Source: Komagataella phaffii GS115 (taxonomy: Eukaryota; Ascomycota; Pichiomycetes; Pichiales; Pichiaceae). Taken from it: a stretch of DNA of 64,000 nucleotides. This document shows positions 38,315 through 48,426 of this stretch, piece by piece. The notes beneath the pieces are model-generated. The model was not told the DNA's origin, searched no databases, and saw nothing but the letters and a program-made list of their open reading frames with translations. The DNA lies in the NCBI RefSeq assembly GCF_000027005.1, contig NC_012966.1:1364001-1428000 (forward strand). Reading direction: 5' to 3'. How positions within the stretch are numbered: position 1 is the first letter of the stretch; every line of letters starts with the position of its first letter. The translations under genes and the position numbers were made by a program.

Positions 38315-40309
38315 ATGGTTTCAAAGGAAAGGATTAGTAAAAAGAGAACTGCTTCTTTCAAGGGGGAGGCCTCAAAGAAGATTAAAACTCAGAAAGAGGA
38401 ATCTTCTCGTGAAAGCTCTGCTGAAGAATCTGATTTGAGTGCTCAAGCTGAATCAGATACTTCATCCGAAGATGAGTTAGACATCTCTTCTGATGAGGAG
38501 ACACAGGACAAGAACGCTGACTTAAGCGCCGATACTGATAGTTCAGAAGATGAGCTTGATGATAGTTCTGCCGATGCTGCCGTTGAGAATTCATCCAGAT
38601 CATCAGATAATGATTTAGAGAATGAGGACGGCGAATCCGTATCTGCTGACCCTAACAAACTTTCCACGAAGGAACAACATCTGCAACAGAAAAAGCTATT
38701 AAATGAACGAAAACTTCAGAGAAAGGCTGGTATCGAAGTTCACCAAATCAAGAAACTGTGGGAGAAACTGCGGGTTAAGAACCCCCCTTTGCCTAAGGCA
38801 GAACGTACAGCATTATGTGATCAAGTGTGGGACCTCAGTAAGAATGTGATCAAAGACTTAGTTTTGAAGCATGACGCATCCAGAGTAGTCCAAACACTGG
38901 TCAAGTACAGTGACAGACCAAGAAGAGATAACATTGTGAAGCAATTGAAAGGTTCCTACTTCAAATTGGCTACCTCGGCCTATGGAAAATATCTTCTCAT
39001 CAAATTGCTACATTATGGAAGCAAAGAAAGCAGAGCTTTGATTCTGAAGGAGTTGCACGGAAAACTTCGTAAGTTGATGGGTCATAGAGAAGGTGCTTAC
39101 GTGGTTGAAGACTTGTTCGTCTTGTATGCTACGGCTAAACAGCGCCAAGAGATGATTAGAGAATTTTGGGGAGCTGAGTACGCTGTGTTCCAGGAGCTTG
39201 GAGCTGGAAAGACCGTAGTAGAAGTAGCTGCTGAAAACACTGAAAAAAGAAAACAGATCGCTCAAAACTTGATGGAAACTATTACTGCAGCCGTTGAAAA
39301 GGGAAGTGCTGGATTCCAATTGTTACACGCAGTTATGAAAGAGTACATACAGATTTTTGAGGGTGAAGAAGTCCGTGAGATGATAGCACTATTAACTGAG
39401 CCATTTGCCGAGCTAGTACACACTCCTGAAGGCTATGAGGTAGCCTGTACTCTGATTGCCAAGGCCAATGCGAAGGAAAGAAAACAAATCATTAAAACAT
39501 TGAAAGGACATGCCACCGAGCTCATCAATAACGAATATGGTAACATTGTTCTGATTGTCTTGTTCATGACCGTTGACGATACCGTCCTTGTGAGCAAGGT
39601 ATTCAGCAGTGAATACCAAGATTCAGTCCATGAATTGGTGGTAGCCAAATTCTCCAGAAGACCGTTTATCTACCTGTTAAATGGTTTAGACTCACACTAC
39701 TTTTCACCCATAGTCAAGACAGAGCTATTAAAATACGAAGAATTAAGTGCTGAAACATCCAAGAAATCCCAAGAACTGAGAAGAGAACAGATCTTGTCTG
39801 GTTTTGCCCCAATATTCTTTGATGCAGTAATAAAGCACCCATTTGAGATTCTTGAAGAAAGCCTTGGGTCCCAATTTGTTGGGGAATTACTTTTGAACCC
39901 AATTGAATCTGATAAACGTGAAGCTGCCTTAAACACAGTGATCGAGTCATTCAAGGGGCCTGTTTCAGATGATCATTTGATTCGCAAACCATTTAGTGGT
40001 AGATTCCTTAGATCCTTGATTCAAGGAGGACGTTGGAACAATAAGGAAAAATGCATAGATAAAGTGGATAATGTCGGACTCGGTGAAACATTTGCTCTCA
40101 ACTTTGTTGATGAAGTATTTACAGATGACAGAATTCTGCAACAATGGGTAAACTCTGAGGGTTCCTTTGCCGTAGTAGCTCTATATGAAGCCCTTAAGCC
40201 CTTGACCAAAGAAGAAGAAACAGCTAAGACGTTCGTCAAATCTCTGAAAGCATGCAAATTCGATGAGGAAGTTAAAGGAGCAAAGCTTCTGAAATCACTA
40301 TTAAAGTAA
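38315..40309 (+). CDS. PUF6: Pumilio-like protein Puf6
   Basis: Nucleolar 60S assembly factor that in S. cerevisiae also represses ASH1 mRNA. The 664-aa product has a basic start, a very acidic Ser/Asp/Glu-rich region (about residues 25-120), and then the Puf6/PUM3-type fold of degenerate Pumilio repeats beginning at LNERKLQRKAGIEVHQIKKL, with DASRVVQTLVKY, SAYGKYLLIKLLHYG and REGAYVVEDLF among them. It ends KGAKLLKSLLK. The length is close to that of the yeast protein. The next gene is RPC25 on the same strand. Confidence 0.95.
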   Translation: MVSKERISKKRTASFKGEASKKIKTQKEESSRESSAEESDLSAQAESDTSSEDELDISSDEETQDKNADLSADTDSSEDELDDSSADAAVENSSRSSDNDLENEDGESVSADPNKLSTKEQHLQQKKLLNERKLQRKAGIEVHQIKKLWEKLRVKNPPLPKAERTALCDQVWDLSKNVIKDLVLKHDASRVVQTLVKYSDRPRRDNIVKQLKGSYFKLATSAYGKYLLIKLLHYGSKESRALILKELHGKLRKLMGHREGAYVVEDLFVLYATAKQRQEMIREFWGAEYAVFQELGAGKTVVEVAAENTEKRKQIAQNLMETITAAVEKGSAGFQLLHAVMKEYIQIFEGEEVREMIALLTEPFAELVHTPEGYEVACTLIAKANAKERKQIIKTLKGHATELINNEYGNIVLIVLFMTVDDTVLVSKVFSSEYQDSVHELVVAKFSRRPFIYLLNGLDSHYFSPIVKTELLKYEELSAETSKKSQELRREQILSGFAPIFFDAVIKHPFEILEESLGSQFVGELLLNPIESDKREAALNTVIESFKGPVSDDHLIRKPFSGRFLRSLIQGGRWNNKEKCIDKVDNVGLGETFALNFVDEVFTDDRILQQWVNSEGSFAVVALYEALKPLTKEEETAKTFVKSLKACKFDEEVKGAKLLKSLLK

Positions 40310-40457
40310 ATATAAGAGCCTTTAAATTCATTAATAACAATATTAACTGGTAGTAAGTAAGCTCATTTAAGCTCATCTCAATTAGACCCAAACATCTCCA
40401 GATTATTCCGTATTTTTTTTTCTTCGATCTGAAAATTTGTTCTATCAACATACCCTC

Positions 40458-41060
40458 ATGTTCCAGTTGTCGGTGATATCCGACCTAATCAGGGTTCCAC
40501 CACATTTATTCCATCTTCCAACAGACAAAGCTGTTCTAAGTGAAATCAACATTAAGTATGCGAACAAGGTGATACCGAAACTGGGGCTTTTTGTCTCTGT
40601 CTGGGACTTGATAGAGATCCAAGATGGCCTTTTGAAGCCAGGTGATGGAGCCACATTTATCACTGTAAAATTCCGGGGAATCATATGGAAACCATTTGTG
40701 GGAGAGGTATTGACGGGGTGGATTAAAAAGAACACGCCAGAAGGAATCAAGGTCACAATGGAATTTTTTGAAGACATATTCATACCCAAAAGTCTACTCT
40801 TTGAGAATGCCGTTTACTCAGGAGATGAGGATGCATGGATATGGAAACCAGACGATGATACGAGCTTGTATCTAGATGAAAATGAGAAGATTTACTTTAG
40901 AATAGAAGAAGAAGTGTTCACAGACATTAAACCCAAGGGTCCTGACAACTCCATGAATGTTACTGAAGAAAAAGAGTCCGAAGAAAACAAGGTACCGCCG
41001 TACGCTATAATCGCAAGTTGTCAGACAGAAGGAATGGGATGTGTTAGTTGGTGGGAATAG
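40458..41060 (+). CDS. RPC25: RNA polymerase III subunit C25
   Basis: Stalk subunit of RNA polymerase III (paralog of Rpb7), needed for initiation with Rpc17. The 200-aa product starts MFQLSVISDLIRVPPHLFHL, matching the start of the family. It has the Rpb7 N-terminal domain (PGDGATFITVKFRGI) and the OB fold (GEVLTGWIKKNTPEGIKV, FEDIFIPKSLLFENA), and ends in SCQTEGMGCVSWWE, the invariant C-terminus. The frame extends 7 codons further upstream without an ATG. CTCATC at 40372-40377 could be a PAC core. It is convergent with RPT1. Confidence 0.96.
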   Translation: MFQLSVISDLIRVPPHLFHLPTDKAVLSEINIKYANKVIPKLGLFVSVWDLIEIQDGLLKPGDGATFITVKFRGIIWKPFVGEVLTGWIKKNTPEGIKVTMEFFEDIFIPKSLLFENAVYSGDEDAWIWKPDDDTSLYLDENEKIYFRIEEEVFTDIKPKGPDNSMNVTEEKESEENKVPPYAIIASCQTEGMGCVSWWE

Positions 41061-41114
41061 GAAATTAAGAATTTCATATGTATTTGTATTATAGAATGTG
41101 TCGTACGTATAGTA

Positions 41115-42440
41115 TCAGTTGTATTGCATGTATCTGCTTGTGGAACTGAACTTCATGTTTCCTTTGATTACCTTCTCTACAGCCTGCAGGAAGTCTTTCT
41201 CCGTAGCCACCTTTCTTCGGGCTCTAATGGCAAACATACCGGCTTCCGTACATACTGATCTAAGCTCAGCTCCGGTCGCATTGGGGCAAAGACGAGAAAT
41301 TAACTCCCATCTGATGTTTCTTTCACATGACATTGACTTAGAATGAATACGGAAAATCTGTGCACGTCCTTCCAGGTCTGGTAACGAGAATTCAACTTTT
41401 CTGTCAATTCTACCAGGTCTCAGAAGAGCAGGATCTAAAGTATTAGGTCTATTGGTGGCAAACATCACCTTGATATTACCTCTGGGATCAAATCCGTCCA
41501 ATTGTGTAATCAACTCCAACATAGTTCTTTGAACCTCGTTATCACCACCAGCTCCATCGTCGAATCTAGCTCCTCCAATGGCATCAACTTCATCAAAAAA
41601 GATGATACATGCCTTTTTGGTCCTGGCCATCTCAAATAGCTCTCTTACCATTCTGGCACCCTCACCAACGTATTTCTGAACCAGTTCTGAACCAATGACT
41701 CTTATAAATGTGGCATCTGTTCTGTTGGCAACTGCTCTAGCACACAAAGTTTTTCCTGTACCAGGAGGCCCATACAGTAATATACCTTTTGGAGGGTCGA
41801 TACCCAGCTTGACGAACCTCTCAGGAGACAACAATGGCAATTCAACCACTTCACGTAGCTTATCAATCTGTTCTTTGCAACCACCAACATCTGAATACGT
41901 AACATCTGGTTTCTCCTCCACAGTCATCATCGTCACAGTAGGGTCGATTCTTGGAGGAAGTGGCAATTGGATTTCATATTTGGTCCTATCCACACCGACT
42001 CTCATGCCTTCTTCAATGTCAGTTGGAGACACTCTTTCTCCTAATCCAACAACAAACTTGGCTATCTGTTTTATATTAATGACATATTTTGATTTCTCAG
42101 TGGGTTCACTGCCTTCTCCCTCGCCATTGATGATCTTCGTGCATCTTGCAACTTGCAAAGGTTGTTCTTCCGACATTCTCTGCTTATCAGCTGTCACGTC
42201 CCAGAGAGTCGAATTGGATAAACCTGTGTCACTTTCTTCAATACCAATCTTTTCTTTAATTCTATTCTCGATATCGTTCATATCCTTTTCGATTTTCTTC
42301 AACTGAGTGGCGTATGGAGCTGCTCCATAGGATTTGAGCACTTGAATATCACCTTCACTCAATGGAGTAATTTTCTCCTCTTGTTTGTCCTCATCTTCAA
42401 CAGGAGCCTGGTACTTTTCCCAGTCTGCTTTTGGTGGCAT
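41115..42440 (-). CDS. RPT1: 26S proteasome regulatory ATPase Rpt1
   Basis: AAA+ subunit of the proteasome base ring. The 441-aa product has a charged N-terminus with a coiled coil (about 44-62), the OB domain, Walker A GPPGTGKT (224-231), Walker [13 protein letters not shown], the [11 protein letters not shown] arginine-finger region, and the conserved end with [19 protein letters not shown]. The family-specific [17 protein letters not shown] places it as Rpt1 rather than Rpt2-6. There is no HbYX tail, as in other Rpt1 proteins. Two of the six base ATPases, RPT2 and RPT1, are within 13 kb; they are paralogs, not recent duplicates. Confidence 0.97.
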   Translation of the reverse strand: MPPKADWEKYQAPVEDEDKQEEKITPLSEGDIQVLKSYGAAPYATQLKKIEKDMNDIENRIKEKIGIEESDTGLSNSTLWDVTADKQRMSEEQPLQVARCTKIINGEGEGSEPTEKSKYVINIKQIAKFVVGLGERVSPTDIEEGMRVGVDRTKYEIQLPLPPRIDPTVTMMTVEEKPDVTYSDVGGCKEQIDKLREVVELPLLSPERFVKLGIDPPKGILLYGPPGTGKTLCARAVANRTDATFIRVIGSELVQKYVGEGARMVRELFEMARTKKACIIFFDEVDAIGGARFDDGAGGDNEVQRTMLELITQLDGFDPRGNIKVMFATNRPNTLDPALLRPGRIDRKVEFSLPDLEGRAQIFRIHSKSMSCERNIRWELISRLCPNATGAELRSVCTEAGMFAIRARRKVATEKDFLQAVEKVIKGNMKFSSTSRYMQYN

Positions 42441-42637
42441 TGTGTACTTTAAGTGAGTGAGTGCTGTTCCTCTGGTAGAGAGCGTGAAAGGATGGGAGGC
42501 GAATCGGTTCTGCTGGTAGATGATGAGATTGAGTCGCGCACGAGCTCTACCTATAGGATAATTAAAGGGTGTCTATGGTCATTAGGATGTGGTTAATATG
42601 TAGTCTATGAACAATAAATAAGTTGAGTAGTAGTTTC

Positions 42638-44005
42638 TCAGGACTGATAAATCTGTTGCAGCTGAATGGTTTGAGGGTTACGGTAAGTCTTGTAAAGCTT
42701 TGACATGTTTTTCAAATTTTTGGAAACGTTAGAGTGCGACCACTGTGAATCGTATTGAAATTTGGGAGCCTCTAATGACGTTTCAATTTTGAAACCATTG
42801 GTGGGTATCTCTTGTGCCAATTCTGTTCGAATGCTAGAGACGTCTAGTGACTTGTGTTGTGGTGATATGTTAAACTTTTCGACCAATTTGATAATCGTTA
42901 AAAATTCTTGATCCAGAAAGATCTCATCAGAACGAGCTGAGTCATGTTGACTGTCAGTGATGGTGATGGGTAAAACTTCTAGATGATCATTAAAATCCTT
43001 TTTGCATTTATCTAGAGCCAAGAATCGAGTGGTTTGTGAAATGGGCGCAGATGAGGACGAACAATTGACTTGAAGTGAATCCGAATCGCTTGATGCGTCA
43101 GATAAATCCAAAGCAATCTCATCATTATTGTTAACTTCTGAGTTAAAGTCATCTGAGGAGACAGAAACACTCAATTCGATTTCGTTTTGATTCTTTTTAG
43201 TCTTCAGTCCCGTGACATTTTGTCTCTTGCTAGGGAACTGTTTGTCTTTTCCAGAAAGTGCAATTGTTCTTTTGGTTCCTACATCACTGACAAAACTTGC
43301 CTCATATCGGACATGTAGATGAGCGCTGAACCAGTAGTTTGGAGCTAGAATCTCCAACAGCTTTCTTCCGGGGGGTGATCCAAGCAACTCTTTTTCAATA
43401 TCCGAACGGAAAAAAGGTTTATTTTGCAACAGCTTACGCAGATCGCCATAATGCTCTATTCCTTGGGGCCAATCGTGGGTTATCATTATACTACTTCTGG
43501 CAATATTTGACTGTAGAGATAGTTTTAAGTAGTCTATCCACCTTGAATGGTATACAGATCTCTTTTCCCTTTCGTTAAAGGGATACTTTTCATTGTGGGG
43601 AAGGTAGAAATCTCTCTCTAAATAAATACCTGACCACCCCATGATGCGAAGTCCTTTAAACCACACGACACCAGAGGTCCCCATGTAATAGATATTAGGA
43701 GCGACGTACCCACCATAGGGCAATTCGGTCAAATAGTTGGAAGCTTCATGGTTGCCTCCGATAAAAATTGTCTTCACTGGTGCCTTTTTCTCTCCGGTAT
43801 AATACTGATGGAAGTCCCCCAGTCTCTTGTATTTATTGGTGAGCGAGGCACAATCCATGTCAATTGTATTCCTGAAGGCCTGGAAGTCACCACAAATTAT
43901 CAGTAGATCTGGAAGATTATGCCTACACTTCATCTTCAAACGCTCATAGATCTTGTCAAGCTCTCCATGGGCGCATCCTTGGATGGCTACTCGAAGTTCA
44001 GTCAT
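42638..44005 (-). CDS. DBR1: RNA lariat debranching enzyme
   Basis: Hydrolyses the 2'-5' branch of excised intron lariats so they can be degraded. The 455-aa product starts MTELRVAIQGCAHGELDKIY, where the Cys-containing CAHG motif replaces the first metal Asp of other metallophosphatases, the Dbr1 hallmark. The other metal ligands are in GDFQA, GNHEA, THDWPQG and HLHV. The first half is the catalytic domain and the second half is a Ser/Asp-rich variable tail. I set the start at 44005; the open frame continues 28 codons up into the MCR1 spacer, without resemblance to the family. It follows MCR1 on the same strand, with about 90 bp between. Confidence 0.96.
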   Translation of the reverse strand: MTELRVAIQGCAHGELDKIYERLKMKCRHNLPDLLIICGDFQAFRNTIDMDCASLTNKYKRLGDFHQYYTGEKKAPVKTIFIGGNHEASNYLTELPYGGYVAPNIYYMGTSGVVWFKGLRIMGWSGIYLERDFYLPHNEKYPFNEREKRSVYHSRWIDYLKLSLQSNIARSSIMITHDWPQGIEHYGDLRKLLQNKPFFRSDIEKELLGSPPGRKLLEILAPNYWFSAHLHVRYEASFVSDVGTKRTIALSGKDKQFPSKRQNVTGLKTKKNQNEIELSVSVSSDDFNSEVNNNDEIALDLSDASSDSDSLQVNCSSSSAPISQTTRFLALDKCKKDFNDHLEVLPITITDSQHDSARSDEIFLDQEFLTIIKLVEKFNISPQHKSLDVSSIRTELAQEIPTNGFKIETSLEAPKFQYDSQWSHSNVSKNLKNMSKLYKTYRNPQTIQLQQIYQS

Positions 44006-44095
44006 ATAAGTAAAAAAGTGAACAGTTGGAATATTATAAATTCCCTCGCTTATATAATAGTTCTTACATAACTCGTTCAGGTTATTCAAGAAAGT

Positions 44096-45004
44096 CTAAA
44101 ACTTGAACACATGAGTCTTGTCATATCCTAAATCGGCAAGAGCACCGGTAACCTCACCCTGGTCCTGAGGAGAAACTTTCTCACCAGAGATGGCCTTATA
44201 CAAAGGAGGTGGACCACACACAAAGACGTGACTGTCATTACTTGGACCTGGCAAGTACTTCTTCAAAACGTCCTTGGAAATGAAACCGGAAGAGGCGCTT
44301 GGAACCTGCTCAGCATCCTTGTCCAAGAAAAGATGTAGTTCAAATTGCTCGGGGTTCTTGGCGGCAGTCTCCTCCAACTCCTTTCTCAAAAGGATATCAT
44401 TTGGAGTCTTGTTACCATAGAACAACTTGACCTTGGTCTTGTCCTCAGGGTTGTTGGTAATATGATGAATCAATTGATACAGAGGGGTAATACCGGAACC
44501 ACCACCAATCAAGGCTATTTCCTTGAACTGATTTGGTTGCCATTTCCACTTTTGTAGAGGACCCTTGAAGGCAAGAGTGTCGTTGGGTTTCAGGTTGAAA
44601 ATGTGATTACCCATTTTACCAGTTTCATATCTCTTGATGACAAACTCAACAACTCCCTTCTCATTGACGTCAGAGACAGGGGTGTATGGTCTAATAACGT
44701 TAGAGCCCTTTGGGGTTACAAACTTGGCCAACAACAGGGAAGCGACCTCCAAGCCACTAACTTGGTCCTTTTCTGGAAGCTTGAAATACACTTTCTTTGT
44801 GTCGTGAGTGAGATCCTCAGCTTTGATCAATTGAAGGTCAATCCATTTATCATCTCCAACGAAAGCCTTTGGGGACTCGTTCGAGGCAAAGTTCCTGGTG
44901 GATAGAAAGTAGGTCGAGCCAATTGCAGCGGCAGTGGCAGCAACAGTTGGGATAAAGAAACGGGATGATGAAATTTTAGCAAACATATTGGGATTCTTTA
45001 GCAT
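44096..45004 (-). CDS. MCR1: NADH-cytochrome b5 reductase, mitochondrial
   Basis: FAD enzyme that passes electrons from NADH to small acceptors; in yeast it exists in an outer-membrane form and a processed intermembrane-space form and supports ergosterol synthesis and D-erythroascorbate recycling. The 302-aa product begins with a basic segment and one hydrophobic stretch (about 16-34), then FAD motif RPYTPVS (105-111), GKMGNHIF, NADH motif GGGSGITP (167-174) and CGPPPLYKAISG. Met at codon 7 (44986, MFAKISSS) is an alternative start that also gives a good targeting signal. The length is the same as in S. cerevisiae. Confidence 0.96.
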   Translation of the reverse strand: MLKNPNMFAKISSSRFFIPTVAATAAAIGSTYFLSTRNFASNESPKAFVGDDKWIDLQLIKAEDLTHDTKKVYFKLPEKDQVSGLEVASLLLAKFVTPKGSNVIRPYTPVSDVNEKGVVEFVIKRYETGKMGNHIFNLKPNDTLAFKGPLQKWKWQPNQFKEIALIGGGSGITPLYQLIHHITNNPEDKTKVKLFYGNKTPNDILLRKELEETAAKNPEQFELHLFLDKDAEQVPSASSGFISKDVLKKYLPGPSNDSHVFVCGPPPLYKAISGEKVSPQDQGEVTGALADLGYDKTHVFKF

Positions 45005-45453
45005 AAGTGAGCAAGAGAGTTAAAGTGGAGGGAGCCCGGTTATAAACCACTCAATGCTCGCACCTTTAGCGAATTACTAATAAAGTAGAGAACTTACGTA
45101 TTCAGATTCATTGGCTGATGAGATCGGGTCTTTTTAAAGAGGGCAATCGAAGGGCTCGGAAGTGACGGGAATACACGCCAATTGTGTACTAATAGGAATT
45201 GTATCCACAACGCCAATCTTGCACTGTTTTAAGAAGTTCGGTTTCTCCAATTGACTGTTGGATGTTTCACAATAAGATCCCTTAAATTGATCTGGATCCC
45301 TACCAACGGATTGTGCTAGCAGGGGGTGCTATCCCCCAAATCAAGGAAAAAGCCGCGAAGACCGGTATGGTATGTTCTTCCTTGCCTTGATTCAGTCTTA
45401 CCCCAGCAATTGTTCACTGTAAGAAGCAACCTAAAAAGCAACTAATTACCCTC
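45005..45453. other. Intergenic region between divergent MCR1 and NNR2
   Basis: About 450 bp. Upstream regions of both genes. A short open stretch near 45290-45380 reads as natural-looking peptide and ends beside GTATGT, but no start or second exon could be linked to it, so it is not called. No RNA gene or repeat was recognised. Confidence 0.45.
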
Positions 45454-46455
45454 ATGCTTTCTAAATTGGCTAAAACTGAACTCATATCCTTGGCAAAATC
45501 ATTCATTCCGCCTCTACTACCGACTTTTCACAAAGGTCAAACAGGCAAGGTAGCAATCATCGGTGGATGCGAAGACTACACTGGAGCCCCATTTTTTTCA
45601 GCTCATGCTGCTGCCACTCTGGGCATTGATCTTACTCATGTCGTTTGCGAATACAATGCTGGAACTGTGATCAAGAGCTATAGTCCTAATCTAATGGTTC
45701 ATCCGTATCTGTACGAAACTGACAATGTTCCATCTCAATTCTCCAATAATCAGGAGAGATTTCTGAAAGATAAGGTATTCCCAAAAATATATTCCCTTCT
45801 TAGTAGAATTGACGTCGCAGTCTTGGGTCCTGGATTCGGAAGAAACCCTCTGATGTTGAAGCAACTGGAATCGATAATTGATAAGCTAAAGGAAACTAAC
45901 AAATTTTTTGTATTAGATGCAGATTCGTTATGGTTGGTGACGCAGAACCCTGATATCGTTCGAAACTATGAAAAGGCAATTCTGACGCCGAACGTTGTGG
46001 AATTGAGTCGGCTTTGTAAAAAATTGAACATTGATTTTGACATTACCAAGAACCTGACTTTAGAAGAAAGCTTGGAGATAGCCAAGAAGCTTAGTAAAGA
46101 GTTAAACGTTGCCGTTATTGTGAAAGGACACGATGATTTGATAATAAACAGAGACGATCATATCGTTTCCAGTTCTGAGGGTTCTCTAAAACGTGTTGGT
46201 GGGCAAGGTGATTCACTTTCAGGTTTAATAGGAGGTTTCTTGGCTTGGGCTAATGCTTATCAGAACTCACTATGGAAAGTGCAAGATGATCCAAAATTGA
46301 CTACCAGTCAACTGATTCTTCTTTCGGCATTTGCAGGATCTCTACTTACTAGAACATCTGCCCATAAGGCATTCGACTTGAAACAAAGATCAATGCAAAC
46401 TACAGATCTTCACGACCACATCGCTAAATCATTCACAGAAATATTTGAGAGTTAG
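45454..46455 (+). CDS. NNR2: ATP-dependent NAD(P)H-hydrate dehydratase
   Basis: Repairs damaged NADHX and NADPHX by ATP-dependent (S-specific) dehydration, working with the epimerase Nnr1. The 333-aa product has the ribokinase-like fold of the CARKD family: HKGQTGKVAIIGGCEDYTGAP at the start, then YNAGTVIKSYSPNLMVHPY, GPGFGR, LDADSLW, LTPNVVELSRLC, KGHDD and GGQGDSLSG (anion hole and catalytic Asp). The length is the same as in yeast Ykl151c, whose neighbour MCR1 is also adjacent here. The first Met gives MLSKLAKTELISL, close to the yeast start. The stop lies 15 bp from that of MRP8. Confidence 0.95.
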   Translation: MLSKLAKTELISLAKSFIPPLLPTFHKGQTGKVAIIGGCEDYTGAPFFSAHAAATLGIDLTHVVCEYNAGTVIKSYSPNLMVHPYLYETDNVPSQFSNNQERFLKDKVFPKIYSLLSRIDVAVLGPGFGRNPLMLKQLESIIDKLKETNKFFVLDADSLWLVTQNPDIVRNYEKAILTPNVVELSRLCKKLNIDFDITKNLTLEESLEIAKKLSKELNVAVIVKGHDDLIINRDDHIVSSSEGSLKRVGGQGDSLSGLIGGFLAWANAYQNSLWKVQDDPKLTTSQLILLSAFAGSLLTRTSAHKAFDLKQRSMQTTDLHDHIAKSFTEIFES

Positions 46456-46470
46456 CAATTAAATATTAAT

Positions 46471-47064
46471 TTACCATGAATCACCTCTTCTAAAGGTTAC
46501 ACCAATGTATCTTGCCAATGTATCAAATAACTCATCCAATTCTTTTTTTGAGAAATCGCTCGATGACACGTCAACTTGGAGAGTTGGTACGTCAACACTG
46601 CCATCGATAAATTCCTGGTATTGGTTCTTTTCAGCACTAGTAAGAGGTAGCAGGTCGTAGAATCTCAACAGCTCTATTAGCAAATCGTCATCAATCTCTG
46701 AAAATTGCTTGAGAGTAGTTGGAAAGTCTAATAGCTCTTCTCCATCGTTGTTGCGTAAAGGCGCTAATTTTCTTTCACTATCAAGAGTTATGGTAGAGTT
46801 AGCCGTTCTTCTGATTGCCCTCTCTTCCACAATGTCAAGTTGACCTTGAAGCTCACCAACCAGCTGAATAATGTCGTCGTTTGTAGTATAATCCGAAAGA
46901 TCAATTTCAGCGTTGGGGGTAGGTAGTTCCTGCAACTTCCTTCTAGTGTCTTCGACCTGATATTCAAGAAGCTGTTGAGTGGTTTTCTGGAGAACTTTCT
47001 TTTGTTTCAACACGTCTTCTTGGAGGATTTTAAGTTGATCTTTGAGCTGCTGCAGTTCAGACAT
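46471..47064 (-). CDS. MRP8: Mrp8-like protein of unknown function
   Basis: The 197-aa product starts with a coiled coil of about 60 residues (LKDQLKILQEDVLKQKKVLQ and on) and ends in a conserved C-terminal block (DFPTTLKQFSEIDDDLLIELLRFYDLLP, then FDTLARYIGVTF). I recall this C-terminal block from yeast Mrp8, a non-ribosomal protein despite its name. S. cerevisiae MRP8 lies in the same chromosome XI region as SDH1, DBR1, MCR1, NNR2, RPT1 and RPC25, which are all just to the left here, and that supports the call. The biochemical role is not known. It is convergent with NNR2. Confidence 0.65.
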   Translation of the reverse strand: MSELQQLKDQLKILQEDVLKQKKVLQKTTQQLLEYQVEDTRRKLQELPTPNAEIDLSDYTTNDDIIQLVGELQGQLDIVEERAIRRTANSTITLDSERKLAPLRNNDGEELLDFPTTLKQFSEIDDDLLIELLRFYDLLPLTSAEKNQYQEFIDGSVDVPTLQVDVSSSDFSKKELDELFDTLARYIGVTFRRGDSW

Positions 47065-47389
47065 TATGTTTTGTTACAAAGAGAAGAAACTGATGGCGAG
47101 AAGAGCTACGCATAGCTATTGATCGTTAGGTTCGAGATTTGGTGACGTCGTAAGACGGGGCTGTGAAAATAGTTGATAGAACACCGTTTTGGCTTATCTA
47201 GTTAAATGTTGTATAGAGAAACACTTTGATGAAGCAACGTTGAAGACCTTGTCCTTCAAACTTCAACAGCTCAGACTGTTATGCAGCTAATTCCTCTCTA
47301 TACAGTGTGTTCGTCCTTCTGGCCATCAGTCGCTCGTACTCGAATTTTATTCATCATTTATAATATTCTCCACCTTAAAACATTCAACC
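47065..47389. other. Intergenic region, divergent MRP8 and CTK2 promoters
   Basis: About 325 bp. TGACGTCG at 47143-47150 is one base from the ATF/CREB palindrome TGACGTCA. I saw no gene or repeat. Confidence 0.45.
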
Positions 47390-48418
47390 ATGGGAAATGA
47401 ATTCACAACCGTGATTCAGGTCTCCAAACAGTTTCTCTCTTCGGAGGAAATCAAGCAGTCACAAGAATCGTCGCTTATGAAAGATCAGCAGTACCAAAAT
47501 TATGTTTCAAAAAAACAGGAAGTGATGAGGTTTCTCAGATTTTTAATCATTCGGCTGAAATTCCCCATCAGAGTTCTCCAAGTCACATCATATCTTTTTC
47601 AGAGGTTCTTTCTATTCAACTCATTTCGAAAATACTCCTCCTATAGCCACGAGATTGCAGTTACATGTCTGTTTCTGAGCATCAAAATGAACGATTGTAT
47701 CCGGAAATCCAGAGACTTAATACTGGTGGCTCACGATATACGGTTATCACCTCCTTTGAATAGCGATGAGGTTGTCAAAGATGAATCAGATTTGACTCAT
47801 ATTCTTGCTGAAAACAAAGTGGACGAGCAAAGGAAAAAAGTCCTTTATTTTGAAAGGCTTATCTTGGAATGCATTGCATTTGATTTTAGACACAACAACA
47901 TCGAAGATTACCTGATCAAATTTTCGAAAACGCTCTCATTGCATCCACAGGTGGGGTATATCAGTTGGCTAGTATCTGTTGATGCCATGATGACTGAAGT
48001 GATCTTAAAACAGTCCCCGCACGTTATCGCCCTGTCGAGTATAGTCCTGGCAAAGCTTCTCTACCCAGAGATATTCACAGATAAAATGGTTATAACTGAG
48101 CTTGACTCTTTGGATCTAAAATACTCTAGGTTTCAATGTGAGAGGTCACAAATATATGAATCTGTCAACGAAATGATGGAGTTTTACATGAGTAAGAACC
48201 AACTTGCAAACTCTTTCCTGTTTGATTTTTTGCCCAAAGATTTGAAGTTCAACGATCTGGTCATCAATCTTAAGTTGGAGCTTCCTAACCATTTTGATAT
48301 TCCACCGAATAAGCGGAAAGCAGAGGCTACGATTAACAAGGACGACTTGTTTTACAAAGAGAGGGATTACGAAATAGGAAAAGCTGGAACCATACTATTT
48401 GTGTACAATAACGATTAA
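47390..48418 (+). CDS. CTK2: Cyclin of the CTDK-I (RNA polymerase II CTD kinase) complex
   Basis: Probable regulatory subunit for Ctk1, which phosphorylates Ser2 of the RNA polymerase II C-terminal repeat. The 342-aa product has a cyclin-box fold: EVMRFLRFLIIRLKFPIRVLQV, FQRFFLFNSFRKYSSYSHEIAVTC and LFLSIKMNDCIRKSRDLI, followed by the second repeat beginning near ILECIAFDFRHNN. The pattern (a long insert between helices, RKSRDLI) fits the transcription cyclins Ctk2, Bur2 and Ccl1. Ctk2 is preferred because NOP9 is close by, as in S. cerevisiae (YJL006C and YJL010C). The stop is only 8 bp from that of BET4. Confidence 0.68.
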   Translation: MGNEFTTVIQVSKQFLSSEEIKQSQESSLMKDQQYQNYVSKKQEVMRFLRFLIIRLKFPIRVLQVTSYLFQRFFLFNSFRKYSSYSHEIAVTCLFLSIKMNDCIRKSRDLILVAHDIRLSPPLNSDEVVKDESDLTHILAENKVDEQRKKVLYFERLILECIAFDFRHNNIEDYLIKFSKTLSLHPQVGYISWLVSVDAMMTEVILKQSPHVIALSSIVLAKLLYPEIFTDKMVITELDSLDLKYSRFQCERSQIYESVNEMMEFYMSKNQLANSFLFDFLPKDLKFNDLVINLKLELPNHFDIPPNKRKAEATINKDDLFYKERDYEIGKAGTILFVYNND

Positions 48419-48426
48419 CTTTAATA

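Noticed and set aside
38382..38667. Open frames opposite the acidic region of PUF6
   Set aside because: They mirror GAA/GAT/TCT codons of a low-complexity region.
45285..45395. Short open stretch with GTATGT next to it, upstream of NNR2
   Set aside because: The NNR2 start at 45454 already matches the yeast protein N-terminus, and no ATG or partner exon can be linked to the stretch.
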